Shown here piece by piece: positions 17,043 to 25,923 of a DNA stretch of 64,000 nucleotides. Source of the stretch: Actinomycetota bacterium (GTDB taxonomy: Bacteria > Actinomycetota > Actinomycetes > Streptosporangiales > Streptosporangiaceae); assembly GCA_027313705.1 (NCBI GenBank), contig DAHVDE010000008.1, positions 40,470 through 104,469 of the forward strand, written 5' to 3'. How positions within the stretch are numbered: the first letter of the stretch is position 1; every line of letters starts with the position of its first letter. Below the pieces are notes generated by a model. It ran no database searches and was not told where the DNA came from. It worked only from the letters and a program-made list of their open reading frames with translations. Position numbers and translations under genes: made by a program.

Positions 17043-18233
17043 ATGATGTCAGGAAGCGACTTGCGGGTAGCCGTGGTCGGGGCCGGGATCGCCGGCCTGA
17101 CCCTGGCGGCCGCTTTGAGGGAAGCGGGCGTACGGTGCCTGATCTACGAGCGCGCGCCGAAGCTCGGAGAGGTCGGCGCGGGCATCCAGCTCTCGCCTAA
17201 CGGCACTCGCCTGCTTGAGCGGCTCGGCGTCGGCTCGGCGCTGCGGGAGCGAGCGGTCAGGCCAGCGGCCATCGAGATGCGTCGCTGGGACTCCGGCGGC
17301 CTGCTCATGCGCACGGTACTCGGCCAGGCATGCGAAGACATGTATCAGGGCCCTTACTACTGCCTGCACCGGGCCGATCTGCACGCGATCCTGGCTGACC
17401 TGCTACCCGGCGACGTCATCCGCCTGGCAACCAGCGTGGTTGGCGTCACCGACGCCGGAGGAAAGGCCGCGATCCGGTTCGCCGACGGCTCCGTCGATAC
17501 AGCGGACGTCATAGTCGGGGCGGACGGTATCCGCTCGGTCGTGCGGCAGGCGCTGATCGACGATGAACCGCGCTTCTCCGGCCAGGCGGTCTATCGGGGA
17601 CTCATCGCCTCGGACCGGCTGCCTGGCCTGCTCGACGAGCCCAGGGTGCAAATCTGGCTCGGTCCTGGCCAGCATTGCGTCTGCTACCCGGTGTCGGCTG
17701 GCAGGCAGATCAGCTTCGTGGCTACCGCCCCGGCCGGGCAGTGGCGCAGCGAGTCCTGGACCGAGGAGGCAAAGGCCGACGACGTGATAGAGGCCTACCA
17801 GGGCTGGAACCCGCAGGTACAGTCACTGCTCGACGCCGCCGACCGGGTTACTCGCTGGGCGCTGCATGACCGGGCGCCGGTCAGCCGGTGGAGCGGCCGG
17901 CGAATTACCATTGCCGGTGACGCCGCGCACCCGATGCTTCCCTTCGGGGCACAGGGCGCGAACCAGGCCATCGAGGACGCCGTCACGCTCGCCGCGTGCC
18001 TGAGCGCGGCCACGTCGGCGCAGGTGCCAGCAGCCTTGCGGCGGTACGAGGAAATTCGCAGGCCAAGGACCGAGCATGTGCAGCAGTCCATCTTGCGCAA
18101 CGCGCGCAACCATCACTTCGCCGACGGCGCGGAGCAGCGCGCCAGGGACCAGGCCATGAACGAGAACTGGGGGCTGCGCGGCCAGGGCTGGCTGTTCGGC
18201 TACGACGCGCTTGAGGAGGTCGGATCCAGGTGA
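17043..18233 (+). CDS. FAD-dependent aromatic monooxygenase (salicylate hydroxylase-like)
   Basis: 396-residue class A flavoprotein monooxygenase. The N-terminal Rossmann motif is VVGAGIAGLTLA (residues 10-21), the DG motif is VGADGIRSVVRQA near 160, and the second FAD motif is IAGDAAHPMLPFGAQGANQAIEDA near 285. It is closest in pattern to salicylate and 3-hydroxybenzoate 6-hydroxylases, which can hydroxylate with or without loss of the carboxylate. Likely substrates are 3,4-AHBA, 3-HAA or the coupled product. It overlaps the SDR gene by four bases. Confidence 0.88.
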   Translation: MMSGSDLRVAVVGAGIAGLTLAAALREAGVRCLIYERAPKLGEVGAGIQLSPNGTRLLERLGVGSALRERAVRPAAIEMRRWDSGGLLMRTVLGQACEDMYQGPYYCLHRADLHAILADLLPGDVIRLATSVVGVTDAGGKAAIRFADGSVDTADVIVGADGIRSVVRQALIDDEPRFSGQAVYRGLIASDRLPGLLDEPRVQIWLGPGQHCVCYPVSAGRQISFVATAPAGQWRSESWTEEAKADDVIEAYQGWNPQVQSLLDAADRVTRWALHDRAPVSRWSGRRITIAGDAAHPMLPFGAQGANQAIEDAVTLAACLSAATSAQVPAALRRYEEIRRPRTEHVQQSILRNARNHHFADGAEQRARDQAMNENWGLRGQGWLFGYDALEEVGSR

Positions 18234-19006
18234 ACCTGTCAGGATCCGTCGTGCTCGTGACCGGCGCGGCGCAGGGCATCGGAGCCGCCGTGGCCCGCGC
18301 GTTCGGCGGCAGGGGCGCCATCGTGGCCGCAGTGGACGCCAATGACGGCCAGCTCAGATGCCAGGCCGACGCCCTGTGCGCAGCGGGACACAAGATCATC
18401 GCGTACCCGGGCGACGTGCGGGACGGCCTCGCAGTCAGCGGCCTAGTCGATCGGGTGGAGCGGGAGTGCGGGCCGGTCGACGTGCTGGTCAACGCTGCAG
18501 GCGTACTGCGCACCGGTCCGGTGATCGACTGCACGGACGAGGACTGGAACGCGGTGATCGCGGTCAACCTCACCGGCGTTTTCAACGTTTCCCGGCCGGT
18601 GGCTGCCCGGATGGCCACGCGCGGCGGCGGAACCATCGTCACTATCGCTTCCAACGCTGGCGGGGTGCCGCGCATGCACATGGCCGCCTATGCGGCGTCG
18701 AAGGCCGCGACGACCATGTTCACCAGGTGCCTCGGACTGGAACTGGCCGTGCACGGCGTACGGTGCAACGTGGTCTCCCCCGGTTCCACGGATACTCCCA
18801 TGCTTCGCGGCATGTGGCACGACGGTGACAACGCGCAGACCGTCATCGAAGGCACGCCGTCCGCCTACCGGGTCGGTATCCCGCTCGGAAAGCTGGCCGC
18901 GCCTGAAGACATCGCCAGCGCGGTAGTCTTCCTCGCCTCTGACCAAGCTTCCCACATCACGATGCAGAACCTCTATGTCGACGGCGGCGCCGCCCTGCGG
19001 GCTTGA
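18230..19006 (+). CDS. short-chain dehydrogenase, likely DHHA to 3-hydroxyanthranilate dehydrogenase
   Basis: 258-residue SDR. Cofactor loop [12 protein letters not shown] at residues 10-21, structural NAAG near 87, and the catalytic Ser with YAASK near 153-157. Its EntA-like character fits oxidation of a 2,3-dihydro-3-hydroxyanthranilate ring to the aromatic acid, the step after PhzE and PhzD in 3-HAA-making clusters. It starts with GTG 18230 inside the end of the monooxygenase gene and is followed closely by the isochorismatase, which supports this order of steps. Confidence 0.82.
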   Translation: MNLSGSVVLVTGAAQGIGAAVARAFGGRGAIVAAVDANDGQLRCQADALCAAGHKIIAYPGDVRDGLAVSGLVDRVERECGPVDVLVNAAGVLRTGPVIDCTDEDWNAVIAVNLTGVFNVSRPVAARMATRGGGTIVTIASNAGGVPRMHMAAYAASKAATTMFTRCLGLELAVHGVRCNVVSPGSTDTPMLRGMWHDGDNAQTVIEGTPSAYRVGIPLGKLAAPEDIASAVVFLASDQASHITMQNLYVDGGAALRA

Positions 19007-19023
19007 TCAGGAAGGAGCAGATC

Positions 19024-19686
19024 ATGGGCATCCCTGTTATTCCCCCGTACCCCATGCTGACCGAGGCGGACCTGCCACCGGCTGAAGTGCCGTGGATTCC
19101 CGACCCTAAGCGAGCGGTCGTGCTGGTCCACGACATGCAGCGGTACTTCATGAGCGGGTTCGCTCCTGGCCAGCCGCCCCTCGCCGAGCTAGTCGCCAAC
19201 ATTGAGCTGCTGCTGCGGTCAGCGCGCGACCTTGACGTCCCCGTCGCTTACACCGCGCAGCCGGGGAGCATGACCCGCGAGCAGCGCGGGCTGCTGCACG
19301 ACTTCTGGGGTCCTGGCATGACAGCCGAACCGCAGAACAAGGCCATCATCGACGAGCTTGCCCCGGCCCAGGGGGACGCCGTTCTCACCAAGTGGCGCTA
19401 CAGCGGCTTTCACCGTACCGGCCTGGGTGATCTTCTGGCCGGCCTGAGCCGCGACCAGCTCATCATCTGCGGCGTCTACGCTCACATCGGCTGCCTGATG
19501 ACGGCCCTGGACGCCTTCACGCTTGACGTTCAGCCGTTCTTCGTCGCTGATGCGCTCGGCGATTTCTCTCGCGACGAGCACCTCATGGCGGTTCGCTACG
19601 CAGCTCAGCGGTGCGCGCTGGCGTGCACCACCAGCCAGCTTCTCAGCCAGCTCCAGGCCGGCGCGGTGCCCGCGAGGTCCTCCTGA
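19024..19686 (+). CDS. PhzD-like isochorismatase
   Basis: 220-residue isochorismatase-family hydrolase that removes the pyruvate enol ether from 2-amino-2-deoxyisochorismate to give trans-2,3-dihydro-3-hydroxyanthranilate. It matches PhzD block by block: VVLVHDMQRYFM with the catalytic Asp near residue 43, LTKWRYSGFHRTGL with the Lys near 122, then ICGVYAHIGC, DVQPFFVADAL and FSRDEHLMA. ATG 19024 follows AAGGAGCAG; the frame could open earlier at TTG 19003, overlapping the SDR. Last gene of the plus-strand core, convergent with its substrate-making partner at 19694. Confidence 0.92.
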   Translation: MGIPVIPPYPMLTEADLPPAEVPWIPDPKRAVVLVHDMQRYFMSGFAPGQPPLAELVANIELLLRSARDLDVPVAYTAQPGSMTREQRGLLHDFWGPGMTAEPQNKAIIDELAPAQGDAVLTKWRYSGFHRTGLGDLLAGLSRDQLIICGVYAHIGCLMTALDAFTLDVQPFFVADALGDFSRDEHLMAVRYAAQRCALACTTSQLLSQLQAGAVPARSS

Positions 19687-19693
19687 GCCCGCC

Positions 19694-21673
19694 TCACACG
19701 GGAAGAAGGGCGAGCCCGCCGCCTCTGCTCGTGCCCGCGAGCGTGGTCAGGTGCGCGGCCAGCAGCGCCGATCCCTGTCTGGTCAGCAGGGACTCGGGGT
19801 GGAACTGCATCGATACGAAGCCGCGACCGCGGAGTCCGTGCACTCGCCCGGTCGCCGGCTCGCGGCTCACTTCGACCGGCCCGTGCCACCCGGTTCCAGG
19901 CAGCGAGCTGGCATCACTGTGCGCGACGAATGTGTTGTAGAAGCCCACGGTCTCGATCTGGCCGAAAAAATCGATCGTCTGCTGGGTGCCCTGATTCGGC
20001 TTGTCCAGGCGGGTCAGCGGAAGGCCGACGACTCCGCTGAGGACTTGATGTCCGAGGCAGATCCCCAGGAACGGGACGTCGCGGGCGATGAGGTCGCGGC
20101 AGAGGGCGTACAAGGTGGCGATCCTGGAGTCGCTCAGGTCGGCTGGATCACCAGGACCCGGTCCGATCACCGCCAGGTCCGTACTGGGAACAGCCGCGCG
20201 CGGCCTGGCGGCGAACGCGCGGTAAGACTCGACGGTGACACTGAGGCCAAGTGCCCGCAGGTGCTGGTCAAGCATCGCGGTGAAAGCATCTTCGGCATCC
20301 ACGATGAAGACACGCAGCCCGGCAAGCTCAGGCACGGCCCGGTTGCGCAACCCTGGCGGCGTGAACCAGAACGGGGCGAGCGCCGCGTTGCGTGCTGTCA
20401 GCGCCGATCCGATCTGAGGCAGGTCAGCTACCCGTGGCCGCAGCGCGGCGGCGGTCTGCGGCTCCAGGCCGCCGCCTACACCGAGCGCCGTCAGCAGTCC
20501 GGCGGCCTTGGCCCGGGTCTCAGCGACCTCAGAGCCTGGGTCAGACAGGCGGACCAGCGTCGCGCCAACTCCGATCCGCACCTCTCCGGCCGCGTCGATG
20601 TCGGCGGTACGGATGACGATCGCGGAATCCATGGCCGGCGCGCCGGCCGTGTCCGTGCCGAGGAGCGCGATGACGCCGCTGTAATAACCGCGGCCGGCCG
20701 GCTCCCTGCGGGCTATCACCCGGCACGCGTTCTGCACCGGGCTGCCGGTGACGGTGGGCGCGGGCAGCGTTTCCCGCAGCACGTCCCTGACGTCAAGCGC
20801 GCTGCGGCCATCGATCAGGTACTCGGTGTGCGCGAGTTGCGCCATCTCCTTCAGGAACGGCCCGACCACCTGGCCGCCGCTCGAGCAGACCTTGGCCATC
20901 ATCTTGAGTTCCTCGTCGACCACCATGCAGAGTTCTTCGGTCTCCTTCGGGTCTGCAAGGAACCTCAAGACATCCGCTACTCGCGGACCGCCCTGCGGGT
21001 AGCGGCATGTCCCGCTGATCGGGTTCATTACCGCGACGCCGTCGTGCAGGCTGACGTGCCTTTCAGGCGACGCACCGAGGAAGGTGCGCGTCCCTGTGTG
21101 GAATATGAAGGTCCAGTACGCACCTGTCTCGCTCAGCAGCAACCGCCGGTAGATGGCCAGGGCGATCAGGGGCGAGTACCCCCCGATAGTGGCCATGAAC
21201 GACCGCTTGATCACGAAGTTGGAGCCGGCGCCAGTGCCGATCTCCTCGGCCTGGACATCTTCGACCAGGTCGGCGTACGTGTCGTCGTCGATGTCGAAAC
21301 CGCGGTCCGTGAGGTGGATGGGAACGTCGGGGATCTGTGTCGTCACCTCGGCCGCTGGCATCCTGACCTGCCGCCGCACCGTCATCGCCAAAATCGGCGC
21401 GCCGTCATCGCGGCAGTCGAATCCGCGTTCAGCCACTTGCCGGTAAGGGATGATCGCGAGCATCCGGTGCCGGGGCCTCGCGGGCGTACCGTCGTGCGGC
21501 AGACCGCAGGCGGGCAGCTCGGACAGGGTCTGGTACTGGGTCATCTCTCCCTGCAGCACGTCAACGAGACCGGCTCCGTCCGGCGAGAAGGGCCGGTGAA
21601 TGAGTGCGAACGCCCGCGAGCCTGTGAACAGGCCGGCGAGGTCCAGTGCCCGTCCGCTGCTGGTCATGACCAT
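19694..21673 (-). CDS. PhzE-like 2-amino-2-deoxyisochorismate synthase (fused TrpE/TrpG)
   Basis: 659-residue fusion of a chorismate-binding domain (residues 1 to about 420) and a class I glutamine amidotransferase (about 445-645). Chorismate-domain motifs are PISGTCRYPQGG, VDEELKMMAKV, TVTGSPVQNACRVI and GRGYYSG. The amidotransferase has the nucleophile in FLGICLGHQVL and the HPES pair. As in PhzE, domain order and size fit ADIC synthase rather than anthranilate synthase. Its product is the substrate of the isochorismatase that ends eight bases away on the other strand. The start overlaps the upstream monooxygenase stop by ten bases. Confidence 0.92.
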   Translation of the reverse strand: MVMTSSGRALDLAGLFTGSRAFALIHRPFSPDGAGLVDVLQGEMTQYQTLSELPACGLPHDGTPARPRHRMLAIIPYRQVAERGFDCRDDGAPILAMTVRRQVRMPAAEVTTQIPDVPIHLTDRGFDIDDDTYADLVEDVQAEEIGTGAGSNFVIKRSFMATIGGYSPLIALAIYRRLLLSETGAYWTFIFHTGTRTFLGASPERHVSLHDGVAVMNPISGTCRYPQGGPRVADVLRFLADPKETEELCMVVDEELKMMAKVCSSGGQVVGPFLKEMAQLAHTEYLIDGRSALDVRDVLRETLPAPTVTGSPVQNACRVIARREPAGRGYYSGVIALLGTDTAGAPAMDSAIVIRTADIDAAGEVRIGVGATLVRLSDPGSEVAETRAKAAGLLTALGVGGGLEPQTAAALRPRVADLPQIGSALTARNAALAPFWFTPPGLRNRAVPELAGLRVFIVDAEDAFTAMLDQHLRALGLSVTVESYRAFAARPRAAVPSTDLAVIGPGPGDPADLSDSRIATLYALCRDLIARDVPFLGICLGHQVLSGVVGLPLTRLDKPNQGTQQTIDFFGQIETVGFYNTFVAHSDASSLPGTGWHGPVEVSREPATGRVHGLRGRGFVSMQFHPESLLTRQGSALLAAHLTTLAGTSRGGGLALLPV

Positions 21674-23274
21674 ACTCCCGTCTGCTGGTAGCCGCGGGCG
21701 CGGTCGAGCACCGCGCCAGCGTCATCTGGCGTGGCGCTGCCCTGCCAGGCCACATGCTGGTCAGGTCGCACCAGCACGAGATCACAGGACCAGCGGCGAC
21801 GTACCGCCGCGTCGTCTTCCCTGAGCCAGACGAGCGGGATATGACGCTGCGCGGCCTCCTTGACGAACGTCTCCCCCGCGTCAGTTCCCGACAGGTCAAC
21901 CAGCGTGAAGCCGGTGCCAAGAAGCCGGTAGAGCGGGGTGCCGCCCAACTGTGCTGAAGGGAGCCTGCCGCCTGGCCATGGCACTGCGGCGACCTCACCC
22001 CAGTGCCATGACGGCGGGCTGCCTGCGACCACGCACACCACAGGCGAGCCGCTGTACCGATAGCCGAAATGGATCCCGACGTTGTCGAGCTGGTAGGCCT
22101 CTTGCCTGAGGAAGCCAGCCAGTACCTCCGTAGGCGTGCCGATCGCGGCGAGCCTGGCGAATCGCTGCCAAGCCTCCATCAGGTTTGCGCACATCTCTTT
22201 GTTGAACAGGGCAACGGGGCGACGCTCGGCCTGGTAGCTGTCAAGCAGTCCTGAGCCGCCCCAGCCTGCCGTACTTGCGGCGAGCTTCCAGCCAAGATCG
22301 ACGGCATCGGCGATCCCGGTATTGGCTCCATGCCCGCCGACCGGGTAGAACTGGTGAGCCGCGTCGCCGGCCAGGAACACCGGCCCGGCTCGGTATGCGT
22401 CAGCTACCGCCAGGGTTCCCCGCCAGTAGCTGACCTCAAGCAACTCTTCGATTGCGAACTCGCAACCGAATTTCTCCTGCATCACGGCGACCGGGTCTGG
22501 CGGCGGCTGGCCGTCGGCGACCAGGAAGCTCGCTGTCCAGGTGCGCTCGCCATCACGGGAGACCAGGTTGAGACCGCGGGTCGTAGTGGTGAGGAAGGCC
22601 GGGCCGTAGCGGCACAGCGCGGGGTCTGAGCTGGTGAAATAGAGCGAGCAATGCTGGGTCGGCGGACCTGACGCGCTGACGGCAATGCCAGCCGCCTCGC
22701 GGATTGTGCTGGCTGCCCCGTCGCAGGCCACGAGATACCTGGCAGTCACGCAGGCGGGTCCGCCAGGGCCGGTCACGCTAGCGCGCACGCCGGTCCCTGC
22801 GGGCGCGAAGCCCGTGACGCGCCAGCCTTCCCTCAGGTCGACCAGCGGATGCGCTCGCGCCGCCCGGCGCAGCACTTCCTCAAGTAGCGAGCCCTGCACC
22901 CGCTGGTACGCCTGCTCGGGCGCGGTGCCATCGGTGACCGCCGAGTTACGGCGGGAAACCTCGGCAACCGATGGGTATCGCCAGACGGTGACCGGGGGCT
23001 CGGCGGCGCTGCGGCTGAAGATGAAGCTGGCAGGCTGGTCCGCTGCCACGCCGCGGGACCGTATCTCGGCGCTGACGCCAAGCCGGTCGAGCAGTTCCAT
23101 GCTCCGGCCGTTCACGTAATCCATCTTCGGGAACCTGGGCGGCCGGACCGATTTCTCCAAGACGATGCTCGGCGTGCCATGACGGGCGAGTTCCAGAGCC
23201 AGCACCGAGCCCACCGGGCCTGCCCCCGCCACGAGGACCGGGGTGTCGAAGATGTGACCGCTCACGATGACCAC
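21664..23274 (-). CDS. FAD-dependent aromatic hydroxylase (PheA/MhpA-type)
   Basis: 536-residue class A flavin monooxygenase of the larger phenol-hydroxylase-like type with a C-terminal thioredoxin-like domain. The N-terminal FAD motif is VLVAGAGPVGSVLALEL, the DG motif is VACDGAASTIREA near residue 180, and the third motif is LAGDAAHQFYPVGGHGANTGIADAVDL near 300. It is the first gene of a two-gene operon with ADIC synthase, so it may hydroxylate 3-HAA or the later product. Upstream of it lies cluster site 2. The two flavin hydroxylases of the core are not close paralogues. Confidence 0.88.
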   Translation of the reverse strand: MVIVSGHIFDTPVLVAGAGPVGSVLALELARHGTPSIVLEKSVRPPRFPKMDYVNGRSMELLDRLGVSAEIRSRGVAADQPASFIFSRSAAEPPVTVWRYPSVAEVSRRNSAVTDGTAPEQAYQRVQGSLLEEVLRRAARAHPLVDLREGWRVTGFAPAGTGVRASVTGPGGPACVTARYLVACDGAASTIREAAGIAVSASGPPTQHCSLYFTSSDPALCRYGPAFLTTTTRGLNLVSRDGERTWTASFLVADGQPPPDPVAVMQEKFGCEFAIEELLEVSYWRGTLAVADAYRAGPVFLAGDAAHQFYPVGGHGANTGIADAVDLGWKLAASTAGWGGSGLLDSYQAERRPVALFNKEMCANLMEAWQRFARLAAIGTPTEVLAGFLRQEAYQLDNVGIHFGYRYSGSPVVCVVAGSPPSWHWGEVAAVPWPGGRLPSAQLGGTPLYRLLGTGFTLVDLSGTDAGETFVKEAAQRHIPLVWLREDDAAVRRRWSCDLVLVRPDQHVAWQGSATPDDAGAVLDRARGYQQTGVWS

Positions 23275-23356
23275 TCCCCATCAGCGCTCAGCTCACTGGT
23301 ACTCAGCCGGGATTCCTTCGCCTCCACGAGCATCTGATCAGCGCAGCTTCCTGACA

Positions 23357-23373
23357 TCACGTCATCACGTGAT
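23357..23373. promoter_or_regulatory. cluster operator candidate, site 2
   Basis: TCACG-TC-ATCACGTGAT, the same half-site-plus-palindrome composite and spacing as at 10158-10174. It lies 83 bases upstream of the flavin hydroxylase start (23274) and between it and the LAL regulator gene end (23401). Confidence 0.55.
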
Positions 23374-23400
23374 CTGGACGGGTGGTTTCCCGCGCGTGAG

Positions 23401-25818
23401 CTAGCGGCCAGCGAGCACGACTCCCGCCTGCGCTTCCTGGCGGGGCGCGAAGCGCCTGGTGAGCTCCACGCGGTTGTTGACGCCGAATTTCGAGAAGATG
23501 TGCCGCAGGTGACTGTCCACCGTGTGCGGCGACAGGTACAGCCGGGTGGCGATCTCCCGGTTGGTCAGTCCCTCGATGACAAGTTGCGCGACGGGCAGTT
23601 CCGACTGGGTCAGCTTCGGGCATGGGCTGGCACTAGAGCCAGGCTGCGCCTCCCGCTGGGCCGATTCCCGCAGGAACTTCTGCACGGCGGTGACATGGCG
23701 CTGCGCGCCCGCGTTGGCGTACAGGCGAAGTGCCTCCTCGATGTGCTCGGCGGCACACCGCCAGTGGCCCGCCTCGCGTTCGGCACGTGCGGTGTCCTCA
23801 AGTGCGACGGCCCGCACCAGCGGACGCGGGCTCGCTGTGTAATACCGCAGTGCCGTCTGCAGGGCATCAAGATCTGCCTGGCGCAGGCCAGCGGCATGCT
23901 GCGCCGCCCCGGCAAGGGATGGAACCGCGGGGTTCTGTCCGGAAATTTGCCGCAAGGCGGTCACGATGGCCGCGGCAAACGCCCCAGCTCCGGCCCGCTG
24001 GGCGAGCTTCAGCAGCGCGAGACCAGCTGCCGGGACGGCGGCGAGCGGCAAGCTACCCGGCAGCGCCTCGATCAGGGGCGTCGCCGTCTTCAGCGCCAGG
24101 TCCTGTTCTCCCGCGGCGTCCTGGTAGAGGGCCAGCGGCCAGAGCAGTCCGAGCGGGCCGCCATCGGCCGCCGGTTCAAGGCGCTTCGCATAGCGCTCGG
24201 CGGCGTTCAGGTCACCCTGGTGGACGGCCACCTCAAGCATCAGGGCAAGGGAACGCATGCTCAGCTGCGGCGCCTTGAGCCGCTCGGCACTCTCCAGGCC
24301 CTTCTCGGCCTCGCTCGCCGCCTCGGCCAGCAGCCCCTGAGCCAGGCGCAATTCGGCGGTGAAGTAATAACACGAGGGCGTGAGCCAGGCGTTCTCCGGC
24401 AGCGACTGGCGGCTGCGTATCCAGGAATAGCCAGCCTCGGCTTCCTCGAACCGGTCGGCGGCGGCCAGCGCACGGCTGAGCCAGAGCCGCGGATGGCACG
24501 AGACGGCGTCGTCGCCGGTGGCTTCCGCTTCGGCTGCGGCCGCCCGCGCGCAGCTGATAGCCGTGTCGAGGTTTCCCTCGTCGTACGCTGTCGCCCCCTT
24601 GGCCACATTCCCTGACAGCCTGCTCTGGACGCCAGCGATCCCGGCCCGCAGGGCCGCCTCAACTCCGGCTCGCTCAGGGACCGCGCTTCCGGTGGCGCGG
24701 TCCTGCCCGTACTTCAGATGGCTTGCCTGGGCGGCCCGCTCCTGCTCGCTGTTCTGCTCTCGCACCGTGATCATCAAAGTCGCGGCCTCACGGCACAACG
24801 CGATCTTGATAGGCTCGTAGAGATTCCGGTAAATCGCCTCGCGGATCAGGTCATGGTTGAACCACAACTCCGCCCCGTCAGCGACCAGAATGCCGGCCTG
24901 GACCGTCTCCTTGGCGATCGGCAGCAACTCGACCGTACCCCGGCTGAGCAGGCATGCGGCTTCGTGCACCGTGAACGGGCGATTCAAGAGTGCACCCACG
25001 TCGAGCAATGCACGCGCGTCCGCGGACAGATCCTGGAGCCGGAGCATAACAGCGTCAAAGAGTCCGGCAGGCAGGTCTCCCGGCAGGTACGTTCCCGCGC
25101 CCTCCACGACGGCGAGCCGGCCGCTGTCGCGCAGTGCGCCGAAGAGCAGTCGCAACAGGAATGGATTGCCAGAGGCGCGGCTGGCCAGCCTCAGCGCGGC
25201 CTGGTCAGGGAAGGCGCCTAGCGCCTCGGCGCACAACTCAGCCACCGCGCCGTCGTCGAGCGGACCTAGCTCGATCCGATGCGCGTCCTCGGTCATCAGC
25301 CGGTCGATGGTGCCCACTGCGGGGCAGAGCGGAATGCACGGATTCAGCGCGAGCATCCAGAAGACCGGCGCGGTGGCCAGTTCCGGCACCAGCGTCCTGA
25401 TCACCATCAATGTCAGTTCATCGGCCCACTGGGCGTCGTCTACGGCAATGTACAATGGTCGATCGCGAACGTGAGTTTCGATGATCTCCCTGATGCGGTC
25501 GATCAGCCAGAAGCAATCATTTCCGTGCCCCCCGAGCGTGCCCGCGTCGATTCCTGGCAGGCCGCCGCGCCGCAGTCCAGGCAACAGCGTGCTTAACGGG
25601 GCGACCCGGTCCAGTTCTGTGGCCCGGCAGTTTACCGTCGTCATTCCGAGCAACCTGGCTTCGTCTGTGACCTCCTGAAGCAGGCGGCTTTTCCCGAGAC
25701 CGGTGGTCCCTTCGACTACCACGCACTGGCTGGAACCCGTCCGGGCCGCAGAAAGCAGCCCGCGGACCTTGGCCACGATCTCCTGTCTGCCCGCAAGCCG
25801 ATTCTTGGTCGAATACAT
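23401..25818 (-). CDS. LAL-type LuxR-family transcriptional regulator
   Basis: 805-residue large ATP-binding regulator. Walker A is VEGTTGLGKSRLL near residue 35 and Walker B is YIAVDDAQWADE near 125. A long TPR-like helical middle follows, and the C-terminal HTH reads LTQSELPVAQLVIEGLTN then REIATRLYLSPHTVDSHLRH. This is the classic pathway-specific activator of actinomycete clusters. A strong Shine-Dalgarno (GGAGGAGAAGG) precedes the ATG. It lies downstream of the exporter gene in the same direction, with an AT-rich inverted repeat in its leader. Likely targets are the operators at 10158 and 23357 (inference). Confidence 0.9.
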   Translation of the reverse strand: MYSTKNRLAGRQEIVAKVRGLLSAARTGSSQCVVVEGTTGLGKSRLLQEVTDEARLLGMTTVNCRATELDRVAPLSTLLPGLRRGGLPGIDAGTLGGHGNDCFWLIDRIREIIETHVRDRPLYIAVDDAQWADELTLMVIRTLVPELATAPVFWMLALNPCIPLCPAVGTIDRLMTEDAHRIELGPLDDGAVAELCAEALGAFPDQAALRLASRASGNPFLLRLLFGALRDSGRLAVVEGAGTYLPGDLPAGLFDAVMLRLQDLSADARALLDVGALLNRPFTVHEAACLLSRGTVELLPIAKETVQAGILVADGAELWFNHDLIREAIYRNLYEPIKIALCREAATLMITVREQNSEQERAAQASHLKYGQDRATGSAVPERAGVEAALRAGIAGVQSRLSGNVAKGATAYDEGNLDTAISCARAAAAEAEATGDDAVSCHPRLWLSRALAAADRFEEAEAGYSWIRSRQSLPENAWLTPSCYYFTAELRLAQGLLAEAASEAEKGLESAERLKAPQLSMRSLALMLEVAVHQGDLNAAERYAKRLEPAADGGPLGLLWPLALYQDAAGEQDLALKTATPLIEALPGSLPLAAVPAAGLALLKLAQRAGAGAFAAAIVTALRQISGQNPAVPSLAGAAQHAAGLRQADLDALQTALRYYTASPRPLVRAVALEDTARAEREAGHWRCAAEHIEEALRLYANAGAQRHVTAVQKFLRESAQREAQPGSSASPCPKLTQSELPVAQLVIEGLTNREIATRLYLSPHTVDSHLRHIFSKFGVNNRVELTRRFAPRQEAQAGVVLAGR

Positions 25819-25858
25819 CCTTCTCCTCCAACCAAACAGCCGCGAACGGCTGATCCGA

Positions 25859-25885
25859 TATAAGATAAATGCGATTTATCGTATA
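25859..25885. promoter_or_regulatory. AT-rich inverted repeat upstream of LAL gene
   Basis: GATAAAT-GCG-ATTTATC, with flanking TATA/TATA pairs and one mismatch, gives an 11-of-12-bp stem over 27 bases. It lies 41 bases before the LAL start codon, in an AT-rich island unlike its surroundings. A regulator-binding site or promoter is likely. Confidence 0.45.
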
Positions 25886-25923
25886 ATAATTGGCCAATCG
25901 CTCGCAGCGGACGGCGGCGCCGG

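Noticed and set aside
19024-21673. Phenazine pathway
   Set aside because: PhzE- and PhzD-like genes are present but PhzF, PhzA/B and PhzG homologues are absent, and an SDR suited to 3-hydroxyanthranilate formation is next to PhzD.
19523-21691. 722-codon plus-strand open frame opposite the ADIC synthase
   Set aside because: It is a high-G+C shadow: composition is Arg/Gly/Pro-rich with no family motifs, while the minus strand has all PhzE motifs.
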